Of a DNA stretch of 64,000 nt, positions 1-11,518 are shown piece by piece. A program made the position numbers and the translations under genes. The stretch's first letter is position 1. Every line of letters starts with the position of its first letter. The stretch lies in the NCBI GenBank assembly GCA_900471515.1, contig UCFC01000004.1:62001-126000 (forward strand). Direction: 5' to 3'. The notes beneath the pieces were generated by a model. It was given only the letters and a program-made list of their open reading frames with translations, made no database searches and was not told the DNA's origin. The stretch comes from Hyphomicrobiales bacterium (GTDB taxonomy: Bacteria; Pseudomonadota; Alphaproteobacteria; Rhizobiales; Rhizobiaceae).

Positions 1-142
1 CGAAGAAGAGGCGCAGGCCAATCCGCGTGCCCGTTCCGCCAAGCTGCGTGCCGGCCAGCGCACCGCTGCCCCCGCCGAAGCCGAGGACATGTCGCTCTTC
101 GGATTTCCCAATCTTGCCAGCCTCGGAAAGCTTGGAGGTTGA
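1..142 (+). CDS. rsmH: 16S rRNA m4C1402 methyltransferase, C-terminal end (partial)
   Basis: Only the last 46 codons are present, in the frame starting at base 2 and ending with TGA at 140-142. The piece contains [10 protein letters not shown], the conserved C-terminal motif of RsmH (MraW), which N4-methylates C1402 of 16S rRNA. Its position directly before ftsL is the standard start of dcw clusters. The stop is one base from the ATG of the next gene, so the two are probably cotranscribed and translationally linked. The catalytic domain lies outside the window. Confidence 0.85.
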   Translation, partial: EEEAQANPRARSAKLRAGQRTAAPAEAEDMSLFGFPNLASLGKLGG

Positions 143-143
143 T

Positions 144-575
144 ATGCTGAGAACGTTCGATCTTGTGCTCATCGGCGTCATGACGGCGGCAGCCGCCGTC
201 ACCTACACGATCAAGCATCGCGCCGAGCTGAAGCTCGAGGAGGTTCATCGCCTCGAGGCGGAGATCAAGCTGGAGAAGGACACGATCGATCTCCTGAAGG
301 CCGACTGGGCGCTGCAATCGCAGCCGAACCGGCTGGAGCGGCTGGTCAATGTCTACAATAGCGAGCTGCAGCTGCAGCCGACGGATTCGACCGCGCTTGC
401 CCATGCGCGCGAACTGCCGATGCTGAAATCCGAAGTTCCGCCGCCCGACATTGCCGAAGCCAAGGCCGGCGCCAAGCCCGGCTCTGCCGCCAAGGCGCAG
501 CCGGTCCCGATGCCGGCGCCGCGCCAGGCCGAAGAGCAGGAGCCGGACGAGATCGAAACGGGAGCGCTGGAATAA
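144..575 (+). CDS. ftsL: cell division protein FtsL-like
   Basis: This is a 143-residue bitopic membrane protein. A short N-terminus is followed by one membrane segment (about residues 4-20), then a coiled-coil-like stretch rich in Glu, Lys and Leu (about 22-60), and a low-complexity Ala/Pro/Lys tail. FtsL forms the FtsQLB subcomplex that activates septal wall synthesis by FtsW-FtsI. The sequence is poorly conserved, so the call rests on size, topology and its place between rsmH and ftsI. The ATG at 144 has AGCTTGGAGG just upstream. Its TAA overlaps the ftsI ATG (TAATG). Confidence 0.85.
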   Translation: MLRTFDLVLIGVMTAAAAVTYTIKHRAELKLEEVHRLEAEIKLEKDTIDLLKADWALQSQPNRLERLVNVYNSELQLQPTDSTALAHARELPMLKSEVPPPDIAEAKAGAKPGSAAKAQPVPMPAPRQAEEQEPDEIETGALE

Positions 576-2323
576 TGTCCTTTCTTTCCCGCATCATGGT
601 GCTGAAAAGCCAGGCGCATTTTTCCGCCGGCGTCTATAACCGTTTCGGGGCTCCGTCCGGCATGGCGATCGAGGGCTCGCGCAAGCGCAAGTCCGGGCAG
701 GCCAAAAGCCGCGTGGGCCTGCTCATCGTCGGCTTCACCGCCCTCTATGCCGTCATCGGCGGACGTCTCGTCGAATATGCGATGAAGGAGCCGGAATCGG
801 TTTCGTCCATCCTGCCGCCCGATCGGCTGATGGCATCGCGTCCCGATATCGTCGACCGCAACGGCGAAGTGCTGGCGACCGATATCCGCACCGTTTCGCT
901 GTTTGCCGAGCCGAACAAGATCGTCGATGCCGACGAGGCCGTCGAGAAGCTGCAGACGGTGCTTTCCGACCTCGACGTCAAGGACACCTACAAGAAGCTG
1001 TCGAACCGCACCTCGCATTTCGCCTGGCTGCGCCGCCAGTTGACGCCGAAGCAGCAGAGCCAGATCCTGGCGCTCGGCATTCCCGGCATCGGCTTCCGGC
1101 CGGAGAAGCGCCGCTTCTATCCGGGCGGGGCGACGGCTGCGCATATCCTCGGCTACGTCAATATCGATAACCGCGGCGTTGCCGGCATGGAGAAATATAT
1201 CGACGATCAGGGGCTTGCCGATCTTGCCTCGGTCGGCATGACGAGCAACCAGCCGCTGGAGCCGGTCCGCCTGTCGATCGATGTGCGCGTGCAGGCGATC
1301 GTGCGCGATGTCGTTGCCAATGCCGTCGTCAACTACAAGGCCAAGGGGGCAGGGGCCGTCGTGCTCGACGCGCATACGGGCGAGGTGCTCGGCATGGCCT
1401 CGGCGCCGGATTTCGATCCGAACAATCCGCAGGAAGGGTCCAAGGACGGCTGGCTGAACCGCATGTCGAACGGCACGTTCGAAATGGGCTCGACCTTCAA
1501 GACCTTCTCGACCGCCATGGCGATCGACAGCGGCAAGGTTTCCCTCAAGGACAGTTTCGACGCCACCAACCCGATCCGTATCGGCGGTTTCACCATTCAC
1601 GATTTCCACGGCCAGCGCCGCTGGCTGACCGTGCCCGAAATCTTCGAATATTCGTCCAATATCGGCACGGCGCGGATGATCGATATCGTCGGCATGGAGA
1701 TGCAGAAGGACTATCTGACGCGCCTCGGCCTGCTGACCAAGATGCAGACCGAGCTGCCGGAAGTGAAGATGCCGAGCCAGCCGCGCGTCTGGAAGAAGAT
1801 CAACTCGATCACGATCTCCTTCGGCCATGGTGTGGCGACCACGCCGCTGCAGACGGCGGTTGCCGGGGCGGCGCTCATCAACGGCGGCAAGCTCATCGAG
1901 CCGACTTTCCTGCCGCGCAGCCGCGAACAGGCCGACGAAGTTGCCGAGGTCGTCGTCAAGAAAAGCACCAGCGACGATATCCGCTATCTCTTCAAGCTGA
2001 ACGGCAAGAAAGGCTCCGGCCGCAATGCCGACGTGCCGGGCTTCAATGTCGGCGGCAAGACCGGAACGGCCGACAAGGTGGTCAACGGCCGCTATGCTAC
2101 CAATCTGAATTTCAACGCTTTTCTGGCGGCTTTCCCGATCGACGATCCGAAATACGTGGTGCTGACCTTCTGCGACGAACCGCTTGACGGCGAGCAGCAT
2201 CAGCGCATCGCCGCCTATACGGCAGCCCCCATGGTCAAGAACATCGTGCGCCGCGCCGCGCCGATCCTCGGTGTGGAACCGGAATTTGGCGAAGACGGCT
2301 CGGCCTTGTTGGTGTCTTATTGA
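575..2323 (+). CDS. ftsI: septal peptidoglycan transpeptidase FtsI (PBP3)
   Basis: At 582 residues this is the usual size for the monofunctional class B penicillin-binding protein that crosslinks septal peptidoglycan. There is one N-terminal membrane anchor (about residues 46-65), a dimerisation domain, then the transpeptidase domain. All three active-site motifs are present: S306-T-F-K309 with the nucleophile serine, S360-S-N362, and K495-T-G497. The start overlaps the ftsL stop by one base. It is the partner of the glycosyltransferase FtsW encoded later in the same run of genes. Confidence 0.97.
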   Translation: MSFLSRIMVLKSQAHFSAGVYNRFGAPSGMAIEGSRKRKSGQAKSRVGLLIVGFTALYAVIGGRLVEYAMKEPESVSSILPPDRLMASRPDIVDRNGEVLATDIRTVSLFAEPNKIVDADEAVEKLQTVLSDLDVKDTYKKLSNRTSHFAWLRRQLTPKQQSQILALGIPGIGFRPEKRRFYPGGATAAHILGYVNIDNRGVAGMEKYIDDQGLADLASVGMTSNQPLEPVRLSIDVRVQAIVRDVVANAVVNYKAKGAGAVVLDAHTGEVLGMASAPDFDPNNPQEGSKDGWLNRMSNGTFEMGSTFKTFSTAMAIDSGKVSLKDSFDATNPIRIGGFTIHDFHGQRRWLTVPEIFEYSSNIGTARMIDIVGMEMQKDYLTRLGLLTKMQTELPEVKMPSQPRVWKKINSITISFGHGVATTPLQTAVAGAALINGGKLIEPTFLPRSREQADEVAEVVVKKSTSDDIRYLFKLNGKKGSGRNADVPGFNVGGKTGTADKVVNGRYATNLNFNAFLAAFPIDDPKYVVLTFCDEPLDGEQHQRIAAYTAAPMVKNIVRRAAPILGVEPEFGEDGSALLVSY

Positions 2324-2387
2324 GTGTGAATCAATGTCGGCGTCGATTCGTAAGGGGCGATCGACCTGAACCAGAAAAGTGCATTCG

Positions 2388-3848
2388 ATGAAATTGCGGG
2401 ACATCGCCGGAAATGCGTTTCCGGAACTCAAAGCTGAACTCGAAGGGCCGGCCGGGGCGCTGGAGATAACAGGATTGTCTTCCGACAGCCGGAAGATCGC
2501 ACCCGGAATGGCTTTCGTGGCAATTGCCGGCTCCAAGGCCGATGGCGCGGGCTTCATTGCCGATGCCGTTGCCAAGGGCGCTGCCGTCGTCATCGCAGCC
2601 CATGCCACCGAAACCTCCGTGCCGGTGCTGGTCGTTGCCGAGCCGCGGCGTTTCCTCTCCGTTGCCGCCTCGCGCTTCCATGGCCGCCAGCCGGCGACGA
2701 TGGTCGCGGTGACGGGGACGGCGGGCAAGACTTCGGTCGCATCCTTCACGCGCCAGATCTGGGCGCATGCCGGCCATGCGGCCGCGATGATCGGCACGAC
2801 CGGCGTCGTTTCGCCGACGCGCAACGAATACGGCTCGCTGACGACGCCCGATCCGGTTTCGCTGCACAGGCTGCTTGCCGAACTTGCCGACGAAGGCGTG
2901 ACACATGCCGCGATGGAGGCGTCGAGCCACGGCCTCGACCAGTATCGCCTCGACGGCGTGACGCTGGCGGCTGCCGCCTTCACCAATCTCGGCCGCGACC
3001 ATATGGATTACCATCCGACGGTCGAGGACTATATGGCCGCCAAGATGCATCTCTTCGATCGGGTGCTGCCGAAAGGCTCGCCCGCCGTCGTTTTCGCCGA
3101 CGATCCGTGGTCGGAGCAGGCGATCAGGGCGGCAACGGCTGCCGTCCACGATGTGCGCACGGTCGGGCGCAAGGGCACTTATCTGACGCTGAAGCGCGTG
3201 GAGCATTTCCGGCACAAGCAGGTGGCGGAAATCCACGCCGAAGACGAGATCTTCGAGGTGGATATCCCGCTCGCCGGCGATTTCCAGATCGCCAATGCGC
3301 TGGTTGCGGCAGCCCTTGCCATGTCGACGGGCGTGCCGGCGAAGGTGGCGATGGCGGCGCTCGAAAAGCTGCAGGGCGCTTCCGGCCGTCTCGAGCTGGT
3401 CGGTCACACCAGGGACGGCGCGCTTGCCTATGTCGATTACGCCCATAAGCCGGATGCGCTGGAAAACGTGCTAAACTCGGTGCGGCCGTTCACGACGGGC
3501 CGCGTGATCGTCGTGTTCGGCTGCGGCGGCGACCGCGACCGCGGCAAGCGGCCGATCATGGGCGAAATCGCCTGCCGGCTGGCCGATGTCGTGATCGTCA
3601 CCGACGACAATCCGCGCTCGGAAGAGCCGGCCGCGATCCGCGCCGAGATCATGGCGGCGGCCAAATGCGCTTCGGAGATCGGCGATCGCGCCAAGGCGAT
3701 CCGCGAGGCGGTGCTGCAGCTGAAGTCCGGCGATACGCTGATCGTCGCCGGCAAGGGACATGAAGAAGGGCAGACGGTCGGCAGCGTCACGCTGCCGTTT
3801 TCCGATCATGCCGAAGTGCGCAAGGCTTTGGAGGAGCGGGTACCATGA
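2388..3848 (+). CDS. murE: UDP-MurNAc-L-Ala-D-Glu:meso-DAP ligase
   Basis: This Mur ligase of 486 residues adds the third stem-peptide residue in the cytoplasm. The ATP loop GTAGKT is at about 110-115. The DNPR motif (in [10 protein letters not shown]), which recognises meso-diaminopimelate, indicates DAP rather than lysine, as expected for a Gram-negative. The ATG at 2388 gives the usual N-terminus MKLRDI; an in-frame GTG at 2379 is possible, and neither has a strong ribosome-binding site. A 64 bp gap separates it from ftsI, and its stop overlaps the murF start (ATGA). Confidence 0.97.
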   Translation: MKLRDIAGNAFPELKAELEGPAGALEITGLSSDSRKIAPGMAFVAIAGSKADGAGFIADAVAKGAAVVIAAHATETSVPVLVVAEPRRFLSVAASRFHGRQPATMVAVTGTAGKTSVASFTRQIWAHAGHAAAMIGTTGVVSPTRNEYGSLTTPDPVSLHRLLAELADEGVTHAAMEASSHGLDQYRLDGVTLAAAAFTNLGRDHMDYHPTVEDYMAAKMHLFDRVLPKGSPAVVFADDPWSEQAIRAATAAVHDVRTVGRKGTYLTLKRVEHFRHKQVAEIHAEDEIFEVDIPLAGDFQIANALVAAALAMSTGVPAKVAMAALEKLQGASGRLELVGHTRDGALAYVDYAHKPDALENVLNSVRPFTTGRVIVVFGCGGDRDRGKRPIMGEIACRLADVVIVTDDNPRSEEPAAIRAEIMAAAKCASEIGDRAKAIREAVLQLKSGDTLIVAGKGHEEGQTVGSVTLPFSDHAEVRKALEERVP

Positions 3849-5278
3849 ACTGGCTCTGGACCACCGAAGACATGGTCGCCGCGATGGCGGGCCGCCCGTT
3901 CGGCTCGCTGCCGCAGGGCATTACCGGCATTTCCATCGACAGCCGCTCGATTGCGCCCGGCGAGGCCTTTTTCGCGATCAAGGGCGACCGCGTGGACGGG
4001 CACGATTATGCTTCGATGGCCGTGGCAAACGGCGCGTCGCTGCTGGTTGTCAGCGAGGCGCGCCTGCCGGCCATGGGGCGGCTGACGGTGCCGATGATCG
4101 TGGTCGAGGACGTGCTTGCCGCGCTCGGCAAGCTGGGACAGGCATCGCGCGAACGCTCGCGGGCGAAGATCGTCGCCGTCACCGGTTCGGTCGGCAAGAC
4201 GACGACGAAGGAGATGCTGCGCCATGTCTTGTCTCCCTCCGGCAAGGTGCATGCCTCAGTTGCTTCCTTCAACAATCACTGGGGCGTGCCGCTGACGCTC
4301 GCGCGCATGCCGATCGACACCTATTTCGGCGTCTTCGAGGTCGGCATGAACCATCCGGACGAGATCCGGCCGCTGGTGGCGATGATCCGCCCGCATGTCG
4401 CCGTCGTCACGACGGTCGCGCCGGCCCATCTCGGCAATTTCCAGAGCATCGAGGAGATCGCCGCCGCCAAGGCCGAGATCTTCGAAGGGCTGGAGCCCGG
4501 CGGCGACGTGGTTCTCAACCGCGACAACGACCAGTTCACCTTCCTGGAGCAGGCGGCGCAGGCGCTTGGCATCACCAGAATCCATTCCTTCGGCCAGCAC
4601 GCCAAGGCGGAATTCCGTCTTGCCGAATTCAACGGCTCGGACGAAAGCTCGACACTCTGGATGACCGTCGGCGGCGATACAAAGGAAGTGCGTATCGGTG
4701 CGCCGGGCCGCCACATTGCCGAAAACGCGCTGGCCGCACTGGGTGTCGTCACCATTGTCGGGGCCAGTCTCGACAAGGCCATCGAGGCGCTTGCGACGTT
4801 GAAGCCGGAAAAGGGCCGGGGCAAGCGCTACCGCCTTCCGATCGGCAACGGCAGCTTCACGCTGATCGACGAAAGCTACAACGCCAATCCGGCCTCCATG
4901 CGCGCGGCGATCGCGCTGCTGGCAAGCGCCGAACCGACCGGGCGGGGGCGACGCGTCGCCGTGCTCGGCGACATGCTGGAAATGGGCGAGTTTGCGCCGC
5001 AGGTCCATGCCGACCTTGCCGGGCCGCTGCTGGCGGCCGGCCTGGAACATGTCTGGCTCGCCGGGCCTGAAATGGTGGCGCTGAAAGAATCGCTTCCCGA
5101 CAGCGTCGCGGTCGAGCATCGCGAAAAGACGGAAGAATTGTTGGAATTCGTATTGAACTCGGTCGCACCTGGCGACGTGTTGATGGTGAAGTCGTCGCTG
5201 GGGATCGGTTTCGGCAAGATTGTCGCTGCGCTCCTTGACAAGTACCCGCCAGTTTCCGACACGCAACGCGAACCATGA
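3845..5278 (+). CDS. murF: UDP-MurNAc-tripeptide:D-Ala-D-Ala ligase
   Basis: This 477-residue Mur ligase attaches the D-Ala-D-Ala dipeptide to complete UDP-MurNAc-pentapeptide. The P-loop GSVGKTT is at 114-120, followed by the family sequences NNHWGVP and [11 protein letters not shown]. The substrate dipeptide comes from Ddl, encoded downstream at 15403. The ATG overlaps the murE stop by four bases, a typical sign of translational coupling. Confidence 0.97.
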   Translation: MNWLWTTEDMVAAMAGRPFGSLPQGITGISIDSRSIAPGEAFFAIKGDRVDGHDYASMAVANGASLLVVSEARLPAMGRLTVPMIVVEDVLAALGKLGQASRERSRAKIVAVTGSVGKTTTKEMLRHVLSPSGKVHASVASFNNHWGVPLTLARMPIDTYFGVFEVGMNHPDEIRPLVAMIRPHVAVVTTVAPAHLGNFQSIEEIAAAKAEIFEGLEPGGDVVLNRDNDQFTFLEQAAQALGITRIHSFGQHAKAEFRLAEFNGSDESSTLWMTVGGDTKEVRIGAPGRHIAENALAALGVVTIVGASLDKAIEALATLKPEKGRGKRYRLPIGNGSFTLIDESYNANPASMRAAIALLASAEPTGRGRRVAVLGDMLEMGEFAPQVHADLAGPLLAAGLEHVWLAGPEMVALKESLPDSVAVEHREKTEELLEFVLNSVAPGDVLMVKSSLGIGFGKIVAALLDKYPPVSDTQREP

Positions 5279-5298
5279 TCGGGCAAAAGGGGCCTTGA

Positions 5299-6399
5299 AT
5301 GCTGATTTGGCTAGTTGAACTGTCGGAATATTTCAAATTTCTGAATTTGTTCAGGTATATTACCTTCCGGGCTGGTGCCGCTCTCTTCACCTCCGCTCTC
5401 ATCGTCTTCCTCTTCGGGCCTGCCATCATCAACTCGCTGCGCATCCGGCAGGGCAAGGGCCAGCCGATCCGTGCCGACGGGCCGCAGACGCATTTCAAGA
5501 AGGCGGGCACGCCGACCATGGGCGGCCTGATGATTCTCGCCGGCATTGTCGGGGCGTCGCTGCTCTGGGCCGATCTTTCCAACGTCTATGTGGTGGCGAC
5601 GCTGCTCGTGACGCTCGGCTTCGGCGCCATCGGCTTCTATGACGATTATCTCAAGGTCACGAAGCAGAGCCACAGGGGCTTTTCGGGCAAGGCGCGCCTC
5701 GGCATCGAATTCGTCATTGCCGGCATCGCCGTCTATTTCATGATGCGCACGGCGCTCGTCTCCGGCCCGGCCGGCTCGACCTTCGGCTCCTCGATCGCAT
5801 TCCCCTTCTTCAAGGACTTCCTGATCAATATCGGCATCATGTTCGTCGTTTTCGGCGGTTTCGTCATCGTCGGCGCCGGCAATGCCGTGAACCTGACCGA
5901 CGGCCTCGACGGGCTTGCCATCGTGCCGGTCATGATCGCCGCGGCCGCTTTCGGCATCATCGCCTATCTTGCCGGCAACGCGGTCTTTGCCAATTACCTG
6001 CAGATCAATTTCGTGCCCGGTACCGGCGAGCTTGCCGTGGTGCTCGGCGCGGTCATCGGCGCAGGCCTCGGCTTCCTCTGGTTCAACGCGCCGCCGGCCG
6101 CCATCTTCATGGGCGATACCGGGTCTCTCGCCCTCGGCGGCACGATCGGCACGGTTGCCGTTGCCACCAAGCACGAGATCGTCATGGCGATCGTCGGCGG
6201 CCTCTTCGTCATGGAAACGCTGTCGGTCATCATCCAGGTCGGTTTCTTCAAGATGACCGGCCGGCGCGTCTTCCTCATGGCGCCGATCCACCATCATTTC
6301 GAAAAGAAGGGCTGGACGGAAAGCCAGGTGGTGATCCGCTTCTGGATCATCGCCGTCGGCCTTGCCATGCTCGGCCTTTCGACCCTGAAGCTGCGGTGA
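5299..6399 (+). CDS. mraY: phospho-MurNAc-pentapeptide transferase MraY
   Basis: This polytopic membrane enzyme of 366 residues transfers phospho-MurNAc-pentapeptide to undecaprenyl phosphate, making lipid I. It has about ten hydrophobic segments. Catalytic aspartates are visible in GFYDDYLK (D115-D116) and NLTDGLDGL (198-206), and the conserved histidine cluster in [11 protein letters not shown] near the C-terminus. It begins 20 bp after murF and lies in the usual position in the cluster. Confidence 0.97.
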   Translation: MLIWLVELSEYFKFLNLFRYITFRAGAALFTSALIVFLFGPAIINSLRIRQGKGQPIRADGPQTHFKKAGTPTMGGLMILAGIVGASLLWADLSNVYVVATLLVTLGFGAIGFYDDYLKVTKQSHRGFSGKARLGIEFVIAGIAVYFMMRTALVSGPAGSTFGSSIAFPFFKDFLINIGIMFVVFGGFVIVGAGNAVNLTDGLDGLAIVPVMIAAAAFGIIAYLAGNAVFANYLQINFVPGTGELAVVLGAVIGAGLGFLWFNAPPAAIFMGDTGSLALGGTIGTVAVATKHEIVMAIVGGLFVMETLSVIIQVGFFKMTGRRVFLMAPIHHHFEKKGWTESQVVIRFWIIAVGLAMLGLSTLKLR

Positions 6400-6406
6400 G
6401 GCGGTC

Positions 6407-7819
6407 ATGATCCCGGTCACGACGCTTGCGGATAAGAAGGTCGCTCTTTTCGGTCTCGGCGGTTCCGGCTCGGCCACGGCCAGGGCCTTGATTGCAGGCG
6501 GGGCCGATGTCACGGCCTGGGACGACAATCCCGACAGCGTCGCCAAGGCTGCGGCGGACGGCATCCGCACCGCCGACCTTCGCACGATCGACTGGAGCGC
6601 GCAGGCGCTCTTCGTGCTTTCGCCGGGTGTGCCGCTCACCCACCCGAAGCCGCATTGGACCGTCGATCTTGCGCGTGCCGCCGGCGTCGATATTGTCGGC
6701 GATGTCGAGCTCTTCGTGCGCGAGCGGCGCGCGCATGCGCCCGATTGCCCGTTCATCGCGATCACCGGCACGAACGGCAAGTCGACGACGACGGCGCTGA
6801 TCGCCCATATCCTGAAAGCGAGCGGCCGCGACACGCAGCTCGGCGGCAATATCGGCACGGCCGTGCTGACGCTCGATCCGCCGAAAGCCGAGCGCTATTT
6901 CGTCGTCGAGTGCTCTTCCTACCAGATCGACCTGGCGCCCACGCTCAACCCGTCCGCCGGCATCCTGCTCAACCTGACGCCCGATCATCTCGACCGGCAC
7001 GGCACGATGCAGCACTATGCCGATGTCAAGGAACGGCTGGTCGCCGGCAGCGCTGTCGCCGTTGTCGGCGTGGACGACAGTTTCTCGGCGCTGATCGCCG
7101 ACCGTATCGAGCGGGCAGGGGTGAAGGTGACGCGCATTTCGCGGCGCAACGTGCTGGCTGACGGTATCTATGCCGAGGGCAGCCGGCTCATCCGGGCAAC
7201 GGGCGGCTCCATGCTGCCCTTCGTCGATCTCGACGGTATCCAGACGCTGCGTGGCAGCCACAACGCGCAGAATGCCGCCGCCGCCGTCGCGGCCTGCCTT
7301 GCCGTCGGTGTCTCTCCCGACGATATTCGCGCGGGTCTTGCATCCTTCCCCGGCCTCAAACATCGCATGCAGCCGGTCGGCCGTCGCGGCCATGTCACCT
7401 TCGTCAACGATTCCAAGGCGACGAACGCGGATGCCGCGGCTCCCGCGCTTTCGAGCTACGACCGGATCTACTGGATTGCCGGCGGCCTGCCCAAGGCGGG
7501 CGGGATCACGACGCTTGCGCCTTTCTTTCCGCGCATCGCCAAGGCCTATCTCATCGGCGAGGCGGCGGCGGAATTTGCCGCCACACTGGGCGAGGCGGCG
7601 CCCTACGAAATATCGGGCACGCTGGAACGGGCGGTGGCGCATGCGGCAGCTGACGCGGCCAAGGATGAGACCGGTCCGGTGGCCGTCATGTTATCCCCGG
7701 CTTGCGCAAGCTTCGACCAGTACAAGAATTTTGAAGTCAGGGGCGATGCCTTTGTCAGCCATGTGGCTGCCCTTGACGGCGTGACGATGCTGATCAATTC
7801 GGCAACAGGAGGCAAATGA
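6407..7819 (+). CDS. murD: UDP-MurNAc-L-alanine:D-glutamate ligase
   Basis: This 470-residue Mur ligase adds D-glutamate to UDP-MurNAc-L-Ala. An N-terminal Rossmann-like segment (FGLGGSGSA, about residues 15-23) is followed by the ATP loop GTNGKST at 121-127 and the family sequence [11 protein letters not shown]. It starts 7 bp after mraY and ends one base before the ftsW ATG. Confidence 0.97.
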   Translation: MIPVTTLADKKVALFGLGGSGSATARALIAGGADVTAWDDNPDSVAKAAADGIRTADLRTIDWSAQALFVLSPGVPLTHPKPHWTVDLARAAGVDIVGDVELFVRERRAHAPDCPFIAITGTNGKSTTTALIAHILKASGRDTQLGGNIGTAVLTLDPPKAERYFVVECSSYQIDLAPTLNPSAGILLNLTPDHLDRHGTMQHYADVKERLVAGSAVAVVGVDDSFSALIADRIERAGVKVTRISRRNVLADGIYAEGSRLIRATGGSMLPFVDLDGIQTLRGSHNAQNAAAAVAACLAVGVSPDDIRAGLASFPGLKHRMQPVGRRGHVTFVNDSKATNADAAAPALSSYDRIYWIAGGLPKAGGITTLAPFFPRIAKAYLIGEAAAEFAATLGEAAPYEISGTLERAVAHAAADAAKDETGPVAVMLSPACASFDQYKNFEVRGDAFVSHVAALDGVTMLINSATGGK

Positions 7820-7820
7820 C

Positions 7821-8975
7821 ATGGTGAGCCGCGCGGAACGTGGAGCATTGGCCGATTGGTTCTGGACCATCGACCGTTTCTTCCTGGCCCTGTTCCTGTT
7901 CCTGATGGGCATAGGTTTCATGCTCTCCTTTGCGGCGTCTCCGGCGGTTGCCGAACGCATCGGGCTCGAACCCTTCCACTTCGTCAAGCGCCATGCGGCC
8001 TTCATGATCCCGTCGATCGCCGTCATGCTCGGCCTTTCCTTCCTGACGCCGCGCCAGGTGCGGCGCACGGCGATTATCCTGCTGATCGTGGCGCTCGCGA
8101 TGATGCTGCTGGCGCTGTTCTTCGGTGTCGAGGTCAAGGGGTCCCGCCGCTGGGTCACGCTTGCCGGCATCTCCATCCAGCCCTCGGAATTCATGAAGCC
8201 GGCCTTCGTCGTGGTCTGCGCCTGGCTCTTTTCCGAACATGCCCGCCAGCCGGAGATTCCGGGCAACCTCTTTGCCATCATCCTGTTCGGCATGGTCGCG
8301 GCCCTTCTCGTGGCGCAGCCCGACCTTGGCCAGACGATCCTGACGACAGCCGTCTGGGGCGGCATGTTCTTCATGGCCGGCATGCCGTGGCTCTGGATCA
8401 TCGTGCTCGGCGTCGGCGGTGCCGGCGGCCTTGTCACCGCCTATTACGTCTTCCCGCACGTGGCGGGCCGAATAGACAAGTTCCTTACCGGCGAGGGCGA
8501 CACGTTCCAGATCGATACCGCCCGCGAGGCGATCATCCGCGGCGACTGGTTCGGGCAGGGGCCGGGCGAGGGCATCGTCAAGCGCATTATTCCGGATGCC
8601 CATACCGACTTCATCTTCTCGGTCGCGGCCGAAGAATTCGGCATCGTCTTCTGCATTGCGCTCGTCGCCATCTTCACGGTGCTGGTGCTGCGCGGCCTCT
8701 CGCATGCCTATCGCGAACGCAACGATTTCAACCGCTTTGCCGTCGCCGGCCTGGTGCTGCAGATGGGCATCCAGTCGATCATCAATATCGGCGTCAATCT
8801 CGAACTGCTGCCGGCCAAGGGCATGACGCTGCCGCTGATTTCCTATGGCGGATCGTCGATGGTGGCGATCTGCGTCACGGCCGGCTTCATTCTGGCGCTG
8901 ACGCGCCATCGCCCGGAAAAACGTGCGCAGGACCGGAGCCTTTTCCGCGTGCCGCACGGCATGCCGGCGGAGTAG
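7821..8975 (+). CDS. ftsW: septal peptidoglycan glycosyltransferase FtsW (SEDS)
   Basis: This 384-residue polytopic SEDS protein polymerises lipid II glycan strands at the septum together with FtsI. Hydrophobic segments run through the whole length. Family motifs include KGSRRWVTLAGISIQPSEFMK, with the conserved QPSE, a large extracytoplasmic loop (FQIDTAREAIIRGDWFGQGPGEG) and the C-terminal LPLISYGGSS. RodA is the alternative for this family, but the dcw context makes FtsW clear. Confidence 0.97.
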   Translation: MVSRAERGALADWFWTIDRFFLALFLFLMGIGFMLSFAASPAVAERIGLEPFHFVKRHAAFMIPSIAVMLGLSFLTPRQVRRTAIILLIVALAMMLLALFFGVEVKGSRRWVTLAGISIQPSEFMKPAFVVVCAWLFSEHARQPEIPGNLFAIILFGMVAALLVAQPDLGQTILTTAVWGGMFFMAGMPWLWIIVLGVGGAGGLVTAYYVFPHVAGRIDKFLTGEGDTFQIDTAREAIIRGDWFGQGPGEGIVKRIIPDAHTDFIFSVAAEEFGIVFCIALVAIFTVLVLRGLSHAYRERNDFNRFAVAGLVLQMGIQSIINIGVNLELLPAKGMTLPLISYGGSSMVAICVTAGFILALTRHRPEKRAQDRSLFRVPHGMPAE

Positions 8976-8981
8976 GGTCTC

Positions 8982-10106
8982 ATGAGCAAGGGCATCGTCC
9001 TTCTTGCCGCCGGGGGAACCGGCGGCCACGTCTTTCCGGCCGAAGCGCTCGCCTTCAAGCTGAGGGAGCGCGGCTATTCGGTCCATCTCGTCACCGACAG
9101 CCGTGCGGAGCGTTACGCCGGCAAGTTTCCGGCCGACGAGATCCATGTCGTGCCGTCGGCGACGATCGGTTCGAAGAACCCGGTGGCCGTCGCGCGTTCG
9201 CTGTGGAAGCTCTGGACGGGCATGCGGGCGGCAAAGCGGCTGATCGGCCGGCTGAAGCCGGTTATCGTCGTCGGCTTCGGCGGCTATCCGACCGTGCCGC
9301 CGCTGCTGGCCGCCACACGGCTTGGCGTGCCTTCGATGCTGCATGAGCAGAATGCCGTCATGGGCCGCGCCAACAAGGCGCTGGCGCCGCGCGTCAAGGC
9401 GATTGCCGGCGGCTTCCTGCCGGAAAACGGCGGCGCTTTTTCCGGCAAGACGATCGCGACCGGCAATCCCGTGCGCCCGGCGATCCTTGCCGCGGCAGAG
9501 CAGCCCTATGTGCCGTCGCATCCCGGCGAGCCGTTCAACCTCGTCGTCTTCGGCGGCAGCCAGGGCGCGCAATATTTCTCCAAGGCGATGCCGACGGCGA
9601 TCAGCCTGCTTGACGACGCATTGCGGGCGCGGCTCAGAGTGACGCAGCAGGTGCGCCCGGAGGATATGGAAATGGTGCGCGGCTGCGTGGCGCAATTGCA
9701 GATGGGCGCGGATATCGCCCCGTTTTTCAATGATATGGCGGAACGTCTTGCCGGGGCGCATCTGGTCATCTGCCGCTCCGGGGCTTCGACGGTTTCGGAA
9801 ATCTCGGTCATCGGACGCCCGGCCGTGTTCGTGCCTTATCCGCATGCGCTCGATCACGACCAGGCCGCGAATGCCGCAGCCCTTGCCGCGACCGGCGGAG
9901 CCAGGGTGATCGCGCAGGCCGAGCTTTCGCCGGAGCGCCTTGCCTCGATCCTGACGCATGCGATGAACGAACCGGAAAAGCTCGCCGGCATGGCGGCGGC
10001 GGCCAAGCTGGCGGGAAAACCTGACGCGGCGAACTTGCTTGCCGACATGGTTGAGGCTATTGCCGCCGGCAAGACAGTTGCAGAACTCAAGGGGGCACGC
10101 GCATGA
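8982..10106 (+). CDS. murG: UDP-GlcNAc:lipid I GlcNAc transferase MurG
   Basis: This GT28 glycosyltransferase of 374 residues converts lipid I to lipid II on the inner face of the membrane. The N-terminal glycine-rich motif GGTGGH (11-16) is characteristic. Other family motifs are [22 protein letters not shown] and the donor-site GGSQGA. The stop overlaps the murC start by four bases (ATGA). Confidence 0.97.
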   Translation: MSKGIVLLAAGGTGGHVFPAEALAFKLRERGYSVHLVTDSRAERYAGKFPADEIHVVPSATIGSKNPVAVARSLWKLWTGMRAAKRLIGRLKPVIVVGFGGYPTVPPLLAATRLGVPSMLHEQNAVMGRANKALAPRVKAIAGGFLPENGGAFSGKTIATGNPVRPAILAAAEQPYVPSHPGEPFNLVVFGGSQGAQYFSKAMPTAISLLDDALRARLRVTQQVRPEDMEMVRGCVAQLQMGADIAPFFNDMAERLAGAHLVICRSGASTVSEISVIGRPAVFVPYPHALDHDQAANAAALAATGGARVIAQAELSPERLASILTHAMNEPEKLAGMAAAAKLAGKPDAANLLADMVEAIAAGKTVAELKGARA

Positions 10107-11518
10107 AGCTGCCAAAGGCAATCGGCCTTGTCCATTTCATCGGCATCGGCGGTATCGGCATGAGCGGTATCGCAGAGGTGCTGCACAATCTCGGCCATCG
10201 GGTGCAGGGATCGGACCAATCCGACAGCGCCAATGTTCAGCGCCTTCGCGACAAGGGCATCGAGGTTTTCGTCGGCCACAAGGCGGAAAATCTCGGCGAC
10301 GCCGAAGTCGTGGTCGTCTCGACCGCGATCAAGAAGAGCAATCCGGAACTCGTCGCCGCGCGCGAGAAGCTGCTGCCGGTGGTGCGTCGCGCCGAGATGC
10401 TGGCCGAGCTGATGCGCTTCCGCAATGCGATCGCCATCGGCGGCACGCATGGCAAGACGACGACGACCTCGCTCGTCGCCACGCTGCTCGAAGCCGGCGG
10501 CCTGGACCCGACGGTCATCAACGGCGGCATCATCAATGCCTATGGCACGAATGCGCGCATGGGCGAGGGCGAGTGGATGGTGGTGGAGGCCGACGAATCC
10601 GACGGCACCTTCCTGAAGCTGCCTGCCGACGTCGCCGTCGTTACCAATATCGACCCTGAACATCTCGACCATTACGGCAATTTCGACGCCGTGCGCGCCG
10701 CCTTCCGGCAGTTCGTCGAGAACGTGCCTTTCTACGGTTTCGGCGTCATGTGCCTCGATCATCCCGAGGTGCAGGCGCTGGTCGGCCGCATCGAGGACCG
10801 CAAGGTCATCACCTATGGCGAAAACCCGCAGGCCGACGTGCGCTTCATGAACGTGCGCATCGAAGGCACGCGCTCGGTCTTCGATGTCGAGATCCGCCGC
10901 CGCCGCACGGGCGAAGTCATCCGGCTCGACAATCTCGTCATGCCGATGCCCGGCCGTCACAATATCGCCAATGCCACGGCGGCCATTGCCGTTGCCAACC
11001 GTCTCGGCATTTCACGCGAGGATATCGCCAAGGGGCTTGCCTCCTTCGGCGGCGTCAAGCGTCGCTTCACGCTGACGGGCGAATGGAACGGCGTGCAGAT
11101 CTTCGACGATTACGGCCATCACCCGGTCGAGATCAAGGCGGTGCTGCGCGCCGCCCGCGAGGCCTGCAAGGGCAGGATCATCGCCGTGCACCAGCCGCAT
11201 CGTTATACCCGCCTGTCGAGCCTGTTCGAGGAATTCGCCGCCTGCTTCAACGATGCCGACAGCATTTTCATCGCGCCTGTCTATGCCGCGGGTGAAGACG
11301 CGATCGAGGGGGCGGATTCGGAATCGCTCGTTTCCCGTATCAAATCGGGTGGCCATCGCGATGCCCGCTTCCTTCCTTCGGCGGAAGCTCTACCGCAGAT
11401 GGTAGCAGAAATTGCAAAGCCCGGGGACTTTGTGGTTCTCCTGGGTGCTGGTAGCATTACATACTGGGCAGCAGCGCTGCCGAAGCAGTTGCAAGACCTT
11501 TCAGGAAAGTCCGCATGA
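10103..11518 (+). CDS. murC: UDP-MurNAc:L-alanine ligase
   Basis: At 471 residues, this ligase adds L-alanine, the first stem-peptide residue. The N-terminal UDP-binding motif GIGGIGM is at 14-20, the ATP loop GTHGKTTT at 114-121, and EADESDGTF follows. Overlaps of four bases with both murG and murB indicate one translationally coupled unit. Confidence 0.97.
   Translation: MKLPKAIGLVHFIGIGGIGMSGIAEVLHNLGHRVQGSDQSDSANVQRLRDKGIEVFVGHKAENLGDAEVVVVSTAIKKSNPELVAAREKLLPVVRRAEMLAELMRFRNAIAIGGTHGKTTTTSLVATLLEAGGLDPTVINGGIINAYGTNARMGEGEWMVVEADESDGTFLKLPADVAVVTNIDPEHLDHYGNFDAVRAAFRQFVENVPFYGFGVMCLDHPEVQALVGRIEDRKVITYGENPQADVRFMNVRIEGTRSVFDVEIRRRRTGEVIRLDNLVMPMPGRHNIANATAAIAVANRLGISREDIAKGLASFGGVKRRFTLTGEWNGVQIFDDYGHHPVEIKAVLRAAREACKGRIIAVHQPHRYTRLSSLFEEFAACFNDADSIFIAPVYAAGEDAIEGADSESLVSRIKSGGHRDARFLPSAEALPQMVAEIAKPGDFVVLLGAGSITYWAAALPKQLQDLSGKSA

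Noticed and set aside
353-2986. 877-codon open frame on the minus strand opposite ftsI and murE
   Set aside because: It is a high-GC shadow: it lies antisense to two certain genes, has low-complexity composition and resembles no family. The same applies to 45216-48452 and 34393-36201.
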